A program made the translations under genes and the position numbers. A model generated the notes under the pieces. The model searched no databases, was not told the origin of the DNA, and worked only from the letters and a program-made list of their open reading frames with translations. Below are positions 40,412 to 51,812 of a stretch of 64,000 bases of DNA, in pieces. The stretch is from NCBI GenBank assembly GCA_018716875.1, contig DVJJ01000118.1, positions 1 to 64,000 of the forward strand, in the 5' to 3' direction. This DNA is from Candidatus Avoscillospira avistercoris. GTDB lineage: Bacteria > Bacillota > Clostridia > Oscillospirales > Oscillospiraceae. The first letter of the stretch is position 1. Every line of letters begins with the position of its first letter.

Positions 40412-41544
40412 AGTGATTGCCCCCAATCGGTTAGAATTTCTTTGGCGGTATGGGAAACGGTCAGAAGACCGTAGACATTGCTGTACGTGACTAGACCCAC
40501 CTGGAGCCGTCCGGCGGCCCGGCGGGTCAGATGGGACTGGGCCGCGTCGGTGATGGAATCCAAAACCGGCTTCCGCAGTCCCGCTTCATCGAGAATTTCA
40601 ATGCAGGCGTCAGAGGTGGCAGCGTCCAGAATGCGCCGGACTTGGTCCTGGGTTGCCCCGTGGAGGGCGGCGTGGGCGGCGAATAATTCCGTCCGGCAGT
40701 CGGCCACCCGGGAATGGGTGTCCATAATGCCGCCGGAGATCTTGACCATCTTACCCAGATGGCCCACCAGCAGCACCGTTTCAATGCCGTTGTCGCCGCA
40801 CAAATCCAGCGTGTCACCGATGAAGTTGGCGCATTTGACCTGGGGCATAGACGCAAGGCCGGGGAATTTCTGGAGGAAGTGTTCGCCGTAGTTGCCGGGG
40901 GTCATAATCAAATCCCTGACCCCCGATGCCCCATGGACCCGGACTTCCACGGCCAGGGAATCCAGCAGGGCCTTGAGACTTCTGGGCTCCACGATGCCGC
41001 CGGTCCCCAGAATGGAGATGCCGCCGGTGATGCCCAGCATGGGATTGAAGGTTTTTTTGGCCAGCTCCTCCCCGTCGGGGACGAAGATGGTCACAGCAAA
41101 GCCGCCGGTGTAACCGCAGTCGGCGGCCACCTCGGCGACGGCCTCGGCAATCATGCGCCGGGGCGTGGAGTTGATGGCGGCATTGCCCACCGGCTGGTCC
41201 AGGCCCGGTTTGGTGACCCGGCCCACGCCCCGGCCGCCGTCGATGGCGACGCCCTCCGGGCGTTTTTCCACGGCGGCGCCAATCCACGCCCCGCTGGTGG
41301 CGTCCACATCGTCGCCGCCGTCCTTCTGGACGGCGCAGGCGATTTGGCCGTTTTCCGGCGGCAGCGCCCGGATGGACACCGTAACGGCGGGGCCTTTGGG
41401 CGTGACCACCGTTTCCTCAGCGGGGACGGTCCCCGTCAGCAAGGCACGGGCCGCCGCCTTGGCCGCCAGGGCGGCACAGGTGCCGGTAGTGTAGCCGCAG
41501 CGCAGCCGCTTGCCGTCCTGGGTACGATACAGTTCAAAGGCCAT
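40408..41544 (-). CDS. cbiD: Cobalt-precorrin-5B C1-methyltransferase CbiD
   Basis: A 378-residue protein. LRCGYTTGTCAALAAKAAAR at the N-terminus is diagnostic of CbiD, with NPMLGITGGISILGTGGIVE and VLLVGHLGKMVKISGGIMDT further on. It methylates C1 and is unique to the anaerobic route, so its presence confirms that pathway. It lies 18 bases after cbiK. Confidence 0.96.
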   Translation of the reverse strand: MAFELYRTQDGKRLRCGYTTGTCAALAAKAAARALLTGTVPAEETVVTPKGPAVTVSIRALPPENGQIACAVQKDGGDDVDATSGAWIGAAVEKRPEGVAIDGGRGVGRVTKPGLDQPVGNAAINSTPRRMIAEAVAEVAADCGYTGGFAVTIFVPDGEELAKKTFNPMLGITGGISILGTGGIVEPRSLKALLDSLAVEVRVHGASGVRDLIMTPGNYGEHFLQKFPGLASMPQVKCANFIGDTLDLCGDNGIETVLLVGHLGKMVKISGGIMDTHSRVADCRTELFAAHAALHGATQDQVRRILDAATSDACIEILDEAGLRKPVLDSITDAAQSHLTRRAAGRLQVGLVTYSNVYGLLTVSHTAKEILTDWGQSL

Positions 41545-41562
41545 GGGCCGCGCTCCTTTCGA

Positions 41563-42330
41563 TTACAAAATAGCGTCCAGATGGGATTGATACAGGTTCA
41601 GAACCTTCCCGTATTCGCCCAAACCGCGGATGACGGCCCGGGCGGGCAGACCCGCTTCCGTGAACTGGGTTTTCCAGCTGTCCGGCTCGTCGGAGGCCAT
41701 GTCGTTGTTGGCATGGTCACCGGCCACCAGCATCAGGGGCGTCAGCACCACCCGGCGGTAGCCGGCGGCACGGACGGCGTCCATCAGGGCTTCCAAATCG
41801 GGGAAGGCTTCCACGGTGCCGACGAACACATGCTTCAAGCCCGTGGCCTTGGCGTGGTAGTCCATGGCCGCATAAACGGTGTTGCAGAAATGGGGCGTAC
41901 CGTGGCCCATAAGGACCAACGCCTCATCCTCCGCCGTCTCCACACCCTCGGCCACGGCAGAGAGGACAGTCCGCAGGTCATCGTCTCCGGCCAGCAGCGG
42001 CGCGGCCACGGTGATGGAGGAGAATTTTTCGGCGTCAGCGTCCAGAAACGCCCGCATCTTGTCGTATTCGTCGCCGTAGAGCAGATGGGTGGGCAGCACT
42101 TTGATGTCGGTGATGCCGTCGGCATGCATCTTCGCCAGCGCCTCCGGCACATTGTCCACATGCTGGCCGCGTTTTTCCAGCGCCCGCATAATCATGGAGC
42201 TGGTCCAGGCTTCGTAAACGGGACAGTCCGGATGGGCGGCGGCCACCCGGTTCAAAACGGCGGTGATGTTCTTTTCGCGGGTATCTTCAAAGGTGGTGCC
42301 GAAGCTGACCACCAGAATGGCTTCTTTCAT
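41563..42330 (-). CDS. cbiK: Sirohydrochlorin cobaltochelatase CbiK
   Basis: A 255-residue chelatase of the anaerobic CbiK type. AILVVSFGTTFEDTREKNIT is the N-terminal signature, ALVLMGHGTPHFCNTVYAAM holds the first metal-binding His, and LTPLMLVAGDHANNDMASDE holds the second. It inserts cobalt into sirohydrochlorin at the start of the pathway. No signal peptide is present, so it is cytosolic. It overlaps cbiO by four bases. Confidence 0.95.
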   Translation of the reverse strand: MKEAILVVSFGTTFEDTREKNITAVLNRVAAAHPDCPVYEAWTSSMIMRALEKRGQHVDNVPEALAKMHADGITDIKVLPTHLLYGDEYDKMRAFLDADAEKFSSITVAAPLLAGDDDLRTVLSAVAEGVETAEDEALVLMGHGTPHFCNTVYAAMDYHAKATGLKHVFVGTVEAFPDLEALMDAVRAAGYRRVVLTPLMLVAGDHANNDMASDEPDSWKTQFTEAGLPARAVIRGLGEYGKVLNLYQSHLDAIL

Positions 42331-43151
42331 GGTTGCAGTCTCCTCGTAAAGTCTTCTAAGGTGCGGGGGTACTGGGCCGGGGGCAGCTGGGGAAAGAGCA
42401 GCTGGGACACGGCGAACAGCTCCGGTTTATGGAGCCCCGCCTGGGAAAGCAATGCATCATCGGAGAAAATCTCCTCGATGGGGCCGTCCCGGAGAATCTG
42501 CCCGCCGGTGACCACCACGGCACGGGTGGCCCAGCGCCAGGCAAAGGACACGTCATGGGTGGACACCACCAGGGCCAACCCCTGCTCATGGAGCTGGGCC
42601 AGGGTGACTTCCAGCAAATCCGTATGGCCGGGGTCCAGGGAGGCTGTTGGCTCGTCAAAGAGAATGACCTGGGATTCCATGGCCAGAATGTCGGCAATGG
42701 TGACCCGTTTTTTCTCGCCGCCGGACAGGTATTGGGGCGGCTGGTCCAGATAGCGGGTGACGTTCATGGCGGCGGCGGCGTCCTCCACGGCCCGTGCCAC
42801 CTGGTCCTGGGGCAGTCCCAGGTTCATGGGGCCGAAGGAGATTTCACTGCGGACCGACGCGCCCAACAGCTGCTCCTCCGGGTTCTGGAACACCAGACCT
42901 ACGGTTTGCCGCAGCTGCCGCAGGGATTGGCCCTTGTGGACCACGGGCTGACCGTTTAAAAGCACCTGACCCGATTCCGGCGCGAGAACGCCGTTGCACA
43001 GCAGCAGCAGCGTGGACTTGCCCGCGCCGTTGGAGCCCAGCAGGGCCACCCGTTCGCCGCCGTACACAGAGAAATCGGCGTGGTACAGCGCGGGGGTGTC
43101 GCCCTGATAGGTGTAGGACACGTTTTGCAGTTGCAGGATTGGAGGATTCAT
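42327..43151 (-). CDS. cbiO: Cobalt ECF transporter ATPase CbiO
   Basis: A 274-residue ABC ATPase. Walker A is LLGSNGAGKSTLLLLCNGVL, the signature is YLSGGEKKRVTIADILAMES, Walker B is QVILFDEPTASLDPG, and the H-loop is VVSTHDVSFAWRW. It drives cobalt uptake with CbiM, CbiN and CbiQ. One ATPase gene is present; it would act as a homodimer. Confidence 0.95.
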   Translation of the reverse strand: MNPPILQLQNVSYTYQGDTPALYHADFSVYGGERVALLGSNGAGKSTLLLLCNGVLAPESGQVLLNGQPVVHKGQSLRQLRQTVGLVFQNPEEQLLGASVRSEISFGPMNLGLPQDQVARAVEDAAAAMNVTRYLDQPPQYLSGGEKKRVTIADILAMESQVILFDEPTASLDPGHTDLLEVTLAQLHEQGLALVVSTHDVSFAWRWATRAVVVTGGQILRDGPIEEIFSDDALLSQAGLHKPELFAVSQLLFPQLPPAQYPRTLEDFTRRLQP

Positions 43152-44068
43152 CCGCGCCCCAGCCTTTCCAGCAGGGCCGCCGCCAGGGGCAGGGCCACCA
43201 GAACGGCGGCGCTGCCCAGGTGACCGGCCCGCAGCGGTGATTTTTGTTCCAGGAACCGCAGCTTTCCCTCGTAGCAGCGGGACTGCATGGCGTCAAAGGA
43301 CGCCGACGCCCGCTGAAAGGACGACACCAGCAGGCTCGTCATAATGGAGGCCGTGGTGGTAAAGCTGCGGCGGAAGGTGCCGTAGCCCAGCCGGGCCGCG
43401 GCGGCAATTTTCATCTGGGACAGGGTCCCGGACAACACGAAGATGTAGCGGTAAATGAGATACATCAGCTCAATGAGCAGCTCCGGCACATGGACCCGTC
43501 CCAATGCGGCAATGAGCTGGGGCATGGGAGTGGACAGGCACAGGGCATACAGGCAGGACACGGAGGCCGCCGCGCCGGTGAGAATCACCAGGGTGGAGGT
43601 CTGGGCCTGGGCCGGAATGGTGAGGTAGACCCCAAAGCAGGGGAGACTGACCACGCCGCCAGGGACGGCGTCAAAGTCGAAGAGCAGGGCCAGACCGCTG
43701 AGCAGTACAAAGGTCAGCGGTGTCAGAAACAGGCGGGCCCAGGTCCGGGCCGGGGTTCTGCCAGCCAGCACCGTCACCGCCGCCGTCAGGACCCACACCA
43801 GCAAGCTCACCAGGGGGGAGCGGGCGGCCAGAGTCAAAACGATGAGGGCGAGGGCGGTCAGGGCCTTCAATCCGGCCGGTACGCTGTGGAGCCGGGATTG
43901 AAGGGCATAGTAGTCGATGGCGGTCCAGTCGTCGTGGCTGTGACCGTGCCGCAGGGGCAGCCAGAGCAAACCGGCGGCAACTGCGGCGGCGGTCAGGGCC
44001 AGAACCGGGGACAGACGTCCCATGGCCAGGCCCCAGACGATGACCGCGCCCAGAAGGGCCCGCAGCAT
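43148..44068 (-). CDS. cbiQ: Cobalt ECF transporter transmembrane subunit CbiQ
   Basis: A 306-residue membrane protein with several helices and a C-terminal coupling region. SRLHSVPAGLKALTALALIV and ELLIELMYLIYRYIFVLSGT are typical, and the coupling motif region reads AAARLGYGTFRRSFTTTASI. SFQRASASFDAMQSRCYEGK is the conserved arginine-containing end that contacts CbiO. It starts four bases after cbiN. Confidence 0.93.
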   Translation of the reverse strand: MLRALLGAVIVWGLAMGRLSPVLALTAAAVAAGLLWLPLRHGHSHDDWTAIDYYALQSRLHSVPAGLKALTALALIVLTLAARSPLVSLLVWVLTAAVTVLAGRTPARTWARLFLTPLTFVLLSGLALLFDFDAVPGGVVSLPCFGVYLTIPAQAQTSTLVILTGAAASVSCLYALCLSTPMPQLIAALGRVHVPELLIELMYLIYRYIFVLSGTLSQMKIAAAARLGYGTFRRSFTTTASIMTSLLVSSFQRASASFDAMQSRCYEGKLRFLEQKSPLRAGHLGSAAVLVALPLAAALLERLGRG

Positions 44069-44071
44069 GGC

Positions 44072-44374
44072 TTACTCGGTCTGCCCGGCGCTGCGGTACT
44101 TCCGCCGGGCTACCAGATAGCCCAGGCCGAAGCAGACGACGCCGGCGCCAATGGCGGCCTGGAGGGCAAAGAGCAAACTTTCGGTCTCACCGCCGGGGGG
44201 CTCCAGAATGCTGGAGGCCCAGGGCTCATAATCGGGGTCAATGGCGGTGATGGCTTCTTCCGCCTGACCGTCCGCGCCGCCGAACTCGGAGTCCTTGATG
44301 GTCAGCAGGGGCACACAGACGATAACGGCGCACAGCAGCAGCAAAACAACAATGGTAAGTCCGTTCTTTTTCAT
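44072..44374 (-). CDS. cbiN: Cobalt transport protein CbiN
   Basis: A 100-residue protein with two hydrophobic helices ([20 protein letters not shown] and [20 protein letters not shown]) joined by a loop holding the conserved [12 protein letters not shown] and [19 protein letters not shown] motifs. CbiN assists metal loading onto CbiM. The start overlaps the cbiM stop by four bases. Confidence 0.95.
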   Translation of the reverse strand: MKKNGLTIVVLLLLCAVIVCVPLLTIKDSEFGGADGQAEEAITAIDPDYEPWASSILEPPGGETESLLFALQAAIGAGVVCFGLGYLVARRKYRSAGQTE

Positions 44375-45123
44375 GCGGCGGCACCTCCCGGGTAGCCCAG
44401 CTCCTTCAATTCGGGACGGGCGAGGTTTTCCAGCGCCAGGACCACAACCACAGTCAGCAGGCCCTCCACGACGGCCAGAGGCACCTGGGTCACGGCGAAG
44501 ATACCCAGGAATTCCGTCAGGGAAGCGGCAAAGCCGCCGGTGGGGGAGGGATGGGCCAGGGCCAGCTGGATGCTGGTGACCACATAGGTCAGCAGGTCGC
44601 CCAGAGCGGCGGCCAGGAATACACCAATTTTACGGTTGACGTTGAGCTTGCGGCACAGGGCATAGACGCCGAAGCTGACAAAGGGACCGGCAATCGCCAT
44701 GGAAAAGGTGTTGGCGCCCAGGGTGGTGAGGCCGCCGTGGGCCAGCAGCACCGCCTGGAACAGCAGGACAATCAGGCCCAGCACCGCCATGGGAGCGGGC
44801 CCGAACAGAATCGCGCCGAGGCCGGTGCCGGTGGGATGGCTGGAGGAGCCGGACACGCTGGGGAGCTTGAGGGCCGACAGCAGGAAGCAGTATGCGCCTG
44901 CCATAGCCAGCAGCAGCAGGGTTTTGCGGTGGGTTTCCACGATTTTGCGGATACGGGCGATGCCCAGAACCACGAAGGGCAGGCAAACCACGCCCCAGAC
45001 CACGCTGTGGCTCAGGGGCAGATAGCCCTCCATGATGTGCATGGCTCCGGCGGGGACGGCCAGACAGAAGGCCGCGGCCAGAACCAGGGTCAGGCCGAAC
45101 AATCGGCGTTCCATGGGTTTCAT
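44371..45123 (-). CDS. cbiM: Cobalt ECF transporter substrate-binding protein CbiM
   Basis: A 250-residue membrane protein. After a signal-peptide-like start (about residues 1-26), the mature N-terminus reads [10 protein letters not shown], the metal-binding motif of CbiM/NikM, followed by several helices including [20 protein letters not shown] and [20 protein letters not shown]. It captures cobalt for CbiQO. It is the first gene of the locus, controlled by the riboswitch upstream. The ATG at 45123 is preceded by AAAAGGAG ten bases away. Confidence 0.94.
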   Translation of the reverse strand: MKPMERRLFGLTLVLAAAFCLAVPAGAMHIMEGYLPLSHSVVWGVVCLPFVVLGIARIRKIVETHRKTLLLLAMAGAYCFLLSALKLPSVSGSSSHPTGTGLGAILFGPAPMAVLGLIVLLFQAVLLAHGGLTTLGANTFSMAIAGPFVSFGVYALCRKLNVNRKIGVFLAAALGDLLTYVVTSIQLALAHPSPTGGFAASLTEFLGIFAVTQVPLAVVEGLLTVVVVLALENLARPELKELGYPGGAAA

Positions 45124-45161
45124 AGGGATGATACTCCTTTTCTCTTTGCGCGGGAGAACGG

Positions 45162-45194
45162 AAAAAAGCCCATTTCCAGGAAGGAAATGGGCTT
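45162..45194 (-). terminator. Riboswitch expression-platform terminator
   Basis: On the minus strand GCCCATTTCC and GGAAATGGGC form a ten-base-pair stem with a five-base loop followed by TTTTTT, 39 bases before the cbiM start codon. It sits directly after the riboswitch aptamer and would end transcription when cobalamin is bound. Confidence 0.92.
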
Positions 45195-45410
45195 GCAATC
45201 GTCCGTTTACGCGCAGGACCGATGTGGGCGCCAATCCATACCTCGTGGATCGATCGAACCGGCGCGGAGTCGGTGTTCTGGCTGCAAAGGAGCGACCTTT
45301 GTCACAGTGGCGGGACCGCGAGGGATTTTCACCCTACTTCCCCGAATTTCCGCACACAATCTGGTGAAAACGGCGCGGAAACGCGAACGCGCCGCCTCAT
45401 GAAATTGTCA
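45195..45410 (-). ncRNA. Cobalamin riboswitch upstream of cbiM
   Basis: On the minus strand the core GGGTGAAAATCCC, CGCGG, CCCGCCACTGTGAC (45301-45342) is the conserved cobalamin-aptamer segment. AGCCAGAACACCGACTCC (45266-45283) stands where the B12 box is expected, though it deviates from the common AGCCAGGAGACCTGCC. An intrinsic terminator follows at once, so cobalamin would switch off the cbi operon by early termination. The 5' and 3' limits are set by the promoter and the terminator rather than by a model. Confidence 0.9.
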
Positions 45411-45416
45411 CGGTAA

Positions 45417-45445
45417 AGTATACAACCACACGGGCCGCAAGTCAA
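45417..45445 (-). promoter_or_regulatory. Predicted sigma-A promoter of the cobalamin locus
   Basis: Minus strand TTGACT (45440-45445), 17 bases, TATACT (45417-45422). It starts the riboswitch leader. The 45124-45470 gap is fully explained by this promoter, the riboswitch and the terminator. Confidence 0.75.
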
Positions 45446-45470
45446 GATTGCGGCGGGAAATTATCCGTTT

Positions 45471-46058
45471 TTACAGGGGAAATACGGCCCGGAATCCCAG
45501 GGCGCCCAGGGAATAGGCGAAGATCATCAGGGGGCGGCAGGTGACGGTAATCAGGGCAAATTTTTTCCAGCTCATGCCGGTGGTACCGGCCAGGAAGCAG
45601 AGAAAGTCGTCAGGCAGACCCGGCAGGAAAATGGCCAGGGCAAAGAGCCGGTCAAACCGGCGGCTCTCATGGGTCCAGCGCTCGTATTTTTCGTGGAGCT
45701 TTTTGGAAAAGAGTTTATTCAGCAGCGGTTTGCCCCAGTTGCGGGCCATGGCAAAGGCCACGAAGGAGCCCAGGGAGATGCCCACATAGTTTAGCACAAA
45801 GCCCAGCCAGGGACCGAAAATCAGAACCCCCGCCAGACAGCTGACGCCGCCGGGCAGAATGGGAATGACCACCTGTACGGCCTGGAGCACCAGAAACAGC
45901 GTGGTGGCGCTGCCGCCGTAGTTGGTGAGAAAGTCCTGCAATGCTTCCTTGGACTGGAAAACGCCCTTGCGCCACAGCCAGATTCCCAGGGCCACGCAGA
46001 GGACAAACAGCGCCATGGACGCTGCGTTCATCAGTTTTTTCAATCGGTTTTGGTCCAT
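45471..46058 (-). CDS. TVP38/TMEM64 (VTT-domain) family membrane protein
   Basis: A 195-residue protein with about five hydrophobic segments. VVIPILPGGVSCLAGVLIFG and GFVLNYVGISLGSFVAFAMA match the VTT/DedA-superfamily core, and FALAIFLPGLPDDFLCFLAG is the conserved PGxPDD motif found in TVP38-type proteins. These are scramblase-like or flippase-related proteins of uncertain substrate. It is a single gene with GGAAAGGAG upstream of the ATG, converging on nothing: the cobalamin promoter starts 26 bases beyond its stop on the same strand. Confidence 0.88.
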   Translation of the reverse strand: MDQNRLKKLMNAASMALFVLCVALGIWLWRKGVFQSKEALQDFLTNYGGSATTLFLVLQAVQVVIPILPGGVSCLAGVLIFGPWLGFVLNYVGISLGSFVAFAMARNWGKPLLNKLFSKKLHEKYERWTHESRRFDRLFALAIFLPGLPDDFLCFLAGTTGMSWKKFALITVTCRPLMIFAYSLGALGFRAVFPL

Positions 46059-46147
46059 GGGTACGGGCTCCTTTCCAATGGGGTGGGTTTCTACTATTGT
46101 ACCCTTCCCATCCTTAAAAGAAAAGTACCTGGGGGATTAAGTTTCCA

Positions 46148-46840
46148 TTAACCCAGTCCGGAAAACAGCGGGGCCAGGATGACGGTCATGATACCGGCTA
46201 CCACAATGGTTAAACCGCTCATGGCGCCTTCAATTTCGCCCAGCTCCAGGGCGTGGGCCGTACCGATGGCGTGAATGCTGTTGCCGATGGCTAGACCCTT
46301 GGCGACGGGATGGGTGACCTTGAGCAGTTTCAGCACCACATCCACAATGACCACGCCGAACAGGCCCGTAATCATAACGCCCAGGGAGATGATGCCCTCC
46401 AGGCCGCCCAGCTGGGTACCGACGCCCAGGGCAATGGCCGTGGTGACGGATTTGGGCTGCAAAGAGTGGTAAATCTCCGGCGTCAGATGCAGCAGCCGGG
46501 ACATGACGGCAATGGTGACGGCACAGGCCACGCATCCAGCGCCCACGCTGATGATAATGGCCTGCCAGTGGCGGCGCAGAAGTTGCAGCTGCCGGTACAG
46601 GGGTACGGCCAGACAGACCGTGGACGGCGTCAGCAGCCACGTCAGATGGGACGCGCCCTTGGTGTAGGCGTCGTAGTCAATGTCCAGAAGCACAATGGTG
46701 GCAATGGTCAGAATGGTGGCAATCAGCAGGGGATTGACCAGGGGCGAAGGGAAGCGGCGGCGGATCCAGGTGCCGATCCAGAAATAAAAGACGCTGAGCA
46801 CCATGCCGAAGTAGGCCGATTCCCAGAGAATTTCATTCAT
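46148..46840 (-). CDS. lrgB: LrgB/CidB-family holin-like membrane protein
   Basis: A 230-residue protein with about six helices. NPLLIATILTIATIVLLDID, LLTPSTVCLAVPLYRQLQLL and SVTTAIALGVGTQLGG carry the LrgB/YohK signature, and GLAIGNSIHAIGTAHALELG is the well-conserved C-terminal motif. LrgAB proteins affect murein hydrolase activity or export pyruvate-like metabolites. It overlaps lrgA by eight bases. Confidence 0.93.
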   Translation of the reverse strand: MNEILWESAYFGMVLSVFYFWIGTWIRRRFPSPLVNPLLIATILTIATIVLLDIDYDAYTKGASHLTWLLTPSTVCLAVPLYRQLQLLRRHWQAIIISVGAGCVACAVTIAVMSRLLHLTPEIYHSLQPKSVTTAIALGVGTQLGGLEGIISLGVMITGLFGVVIVDVVLKLLKVTHPVAKGLAIGNSIHAIGTAHALELGEIEGAMSGLTIVVAGIMTVILAPLFSGLG

Positions 46841-47195
46841 GCTTCCGGCCCTCCTTCCGCGTTACCAACGCCTGAGCCACCACGCCGGTGATAATCATAA
46901 CCACCAGGGTGCTGACGACGCAGACCAGAGCCACGGCCAACAGGCGGTCGGCTACGCTGTCAAAGATGGGCAGCACGCTGACGGCAGGGGCGATAAACAG
47001 CATGGGCATGATCTGGATGAAGAAATCCGCGGCCTTTTCAATGTGATGGAGTTTGACCACACCGGTGATCAGCAGCAACAGCAACAGCAGCAGGCCGTAG
47101 ACGCTGCCGGGAATGGGCAGGGGGACGATCAGGCTTAACAGCTCGCCCACAAAGGATACGGCGGCGATAATCAGAAGTTGAAACATGTAAGTCAT
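46833..47195 (-). CDS. lrgA: LrgA/CidA-family holin-like protein
   Basis: A 120-residue protein with four helices. FVGELLSLIVPLPIPGSVYG and DFFIQIMPMLFIAPAVSVLP are the LrgA/CidA conserved parts. The ATG at 47195 has GGGAGG 11 bases upstream; a longer frame up to 47282 would include the promoter. With LrgB it forms the usual two-gene unit. The predicted promoter is at 47218-47246. Confidence 0.92.
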   Translation of the reverse strand: MTYMFQLLIIAAVSFVGELLSLIVPLPIPGSVYGLLLLLLLLITGVVKLHHIEKAADFFIQIMPMLFIAPAVSVLPIFDSVADRLLAVALVCVVSTLVVMIITGVVAQALVTRKEGRKHE

Positions 47196-47217
47196 AGTTT
47201 GTGATACCTCCCGGGAT

Positions 47218-47246
47218 AGTATACGGCACGGAACCGCCCGGTACAA
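47218..47246 (-). promoter_or_regulatory. Predicted sigma-A promoter of lrgAB
   Basis: Minus strand TTGTAC (47241-47246), 17 bases, TATACT (47218-47223), about 22 bases from the start codon. Beyond it lies hairpin element F, which ends the atp operon side of the gap. Confidence 0.65.
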
Positions 47247-47280
47247 GAGTAGAAGACCGCTGACGCATACGCAACGGCCC

Positions 47281-47510
47281 AAAAATAAAAGTTTTACTCA
47301 ATTTTTTTCAAAAAATCGCGGTTTCCAAAGGCAGAGCCTTTGGTCGCGCCTCGCAAGGCGTGAAATACCCGCCCGCCGCAGCGGGCGAACTCCCCAGTCG
47401 TTCCAAAGCGCCATCCGCAGATGGCGCAATCTCCGGCCTACGGCCATGGTCCGCGCCGCCGCCCCTGTGGGGTGGACGGCGTGGACCATCAACCAGCGCC
47501 GTACCGGGTG
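47281..47510. repeat. Dispersed multi-hairpin element, copy F
   Basis: In the plus-strand reading: TAAAAGTTTTACTC, AATTTTTTTCAAAAAATC, AAAGGCAGAGCCTTT, GCGCCTCGCAAGGCG, CGCCCGCCGCAGCGGGCG, GCGCCATCCGCAGATGGCGC, a GGCC module, then a long hairpin from ATGGTCCGCGCCG to its partner CGGCGTGGACCAT around a GCCCC/GGGG loop stem. It is the most complete copy. It lies between the atp operon and lrgAB. Confidence 0.9.
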
Positions 47511-47532
47511 GCATTACCCGCCACACGGCGAA

Positions 47533-47569
47533 TGCGGGCACGCCGCAAGTGCTTTGCAGCGTGCCCGCA
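47533..47569 (-). terminator. Possible terminator of the atp operon
   Basis: TGCGGGCACGC and GCGTGCCCGCA form an 11-base-pair stem ten bases after the atpC stop, with a TGCAA-type inner part as in the other hairpins of this family. There is no clear T run, so termination would be weak or need help. Confidence 0.55.
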
Positions 47570-47578
47570 CAGGGGGAT

Positions 47579-50291
<2,713 letters not shown>

Positions 50292-51800
50292 TTACGCCTC
50301 CCAACGGGCGGCAAATTCATCGATGGCCTGCCGCAGGCTTTGGGAGACGTCGTCCGGCAGCTTTTTGCTGCGGTCGATGGAGTCCATGGATTCGCTGTGG
50401 ACCTCATGGAGCCAGGGCAGCAGCGCCGTGACAAAGGACTGCATTTTAGCCACGGGAATTTTCTCCAGACCGTCGCAGCGGAGACTCAGCAGCAGCGCCG
50501 TCTGGTCCGACAGCTTGAGGATGCGCTCCTTGGGCTGTTTCAGCAGCTCCGTCATGCGGACGCCGCGGTCCAGAAGCTTCTTGGTGGCGGCGTCCACGTC
50601 GGCGCCGAACTGGGCGAACACGGCCATATCCCGGTATTGAGCCACCTCCAGGCGGAGGCTGCCGGACACGGCTTTCATGGCCGAATGCTGGGCGGCGCGG
50701 CCCACACGGGACACGCTGAGACCCACGTTGACGGCGGGCCGGACGCCGGAGTGGAACAGTTCGCTCTCGAGGAAGATCTGTCCGTCGGTGATGGAAATGA
50801 CGTTGGTGGGGATGTAGGCGGAGATATCGCCGGCCATGGTCTCGATGATGGGCAGGGCGGTCATGGAGCCGCCGCCCAGCTCGGGGCTCAGATGGGCCGC
50901 CCGCTCCAGCAGACGGGAGTGCAGATAGAACACGTCGCCGGGGTAGGCTTCACGGCCCGAGGGGCGGCGCAGCAGCAGGGACATGGTCCGGTAGGCCACG
51001 GCGTGTTTGGAGAGATCGTCGTAGACCACCAGAACGTCCTTGCCCTGATGCATAAAGTATTCCGCCACGGCGCAGGCAGCGTAGGGGGCCAGATATTGCA
51101 TGGCGGCGCTGTCGGCAGCGGTGGACGCCACGACCACACAGTGCTCCAGGGTGCCGCTCTCGGAAAGGGTGGTTACCAGATTGGCAACACTGGCGGCCTT
51201 CTGGCCGATGGCGCAGTAGACGCAGATGACGCCCGTATCCTTCTGGTTGACCATGGCTGACAGGGCGATGGAGGTTTTACCGGTCTGGCGGTCACCGATG
51301 ATCAATTCACGCTGGCCGCGGCCGATGGGGATCATGCTGTCCACGGCCAGAATGCCGGTCTCCATGGGGGTATCCACGGGGGCGCGGTCCATGATGGCCG
51401 GGGCCGGGGACTCCACAGCCCGGGACTCCCGGGTGTGGAGGGGCTGGCCGTCCAGGGGACGGCCGATGGGGTCCACAATGCGGCCCAGCAGCTCCTTGCC
51501 CACGCCGATATCGGCCACGCGGCCGGTGCCCTGGACAGGGGAGCCGGGGCGGACGGATTCGTTGCGGGTCAGCAGGGCGGCGCCCACGCTGTTGAGTCCC
51601 AGGTCCAGGGCGATGCCGTAGACATCGTTTTCAAATTGCAGCAGCTCACCGTATTCGGCACGGCCCAGACCTGCCACCCGGACAATGCCGTCGGCGCAGG
51701 ACTCCACGGTGCCGTAGTCGTAGCTGATCATCTCCGGCTGATAGTCCCGGAGCTTTTCCTTGAGGAAGGTTCCTAATGTGCTGGTATCGAAATTGAGCAT
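50292..51800 (-). CDS. atpA: ATP synthase F1 subunit alpha
   Basis: A 502-residue protein of normal length. GTVESCADGIVRVAGLGRAE begins the beta-barrel, IGDRQTGKTSIALSAM is the P-loop, and DDLSKHAVAYRTMSLLLRRP and DVFYLHSRLLERAAHLSPEL are typical alpha blocks. Alpha subunits bind nucleotide without hydrolysing it and alternate with beta in F1. The N-terminal helix that docks to delta is present (TLGTFLKEKL). It ends three bases before the gamma start. Confidence 0.97.
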   Translation of the reverse strand: MLNFDTSTLGTFLKEKLRDYQPEMISYDYGTVESCADGIVRVAGLGRAEYGELLQFENDVYGIALDLGLNSVGAALLTRNESVRPGSPVQGTGRVADIGVGKELLGRIVDPIGRPLDGQPLHTRESRAVESPAPAIMDRAPVDTPMETGILAVDSMIPIGRGQRELIIGDRQTGKTSIALSAMVNQKDTGVICVYCAIGQKAASVANLVTTLSESGTLEHCVVVASTAADSAAMQYLAPYAACAVAEYFMHQGKDVLVVYDDLSKHAVAYRTMSLLLRRPSGREAYPGDVFYLHSRLLERAAHLSPELGGGSMTALPIIETMAGDISAYIPTNVISITDGQIFLESELFHSGVRPAVNVGLSVSRVGRAAQHSAMKAVSGSLRLEVAQYRDMAVFAQFGADVDAATKKLLDRGVRMTELLKQPKERILKLSDQTALLLSLRCDGLEKIPVAKMQSFVTALLPWLHEVHSESMDSIDRSKKLPDDVSQSLRQAIDEFAARWEA

Positions 51801-51812
51801 GGTTCCCTCCCG

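Noticed and set aside
40714-42753. A 679-residue plus-strand frame across cbiD-cbiK-cbiO
   Set aside because: It is antisense to three well-conserved cobalamin genes and has no ribosome site.
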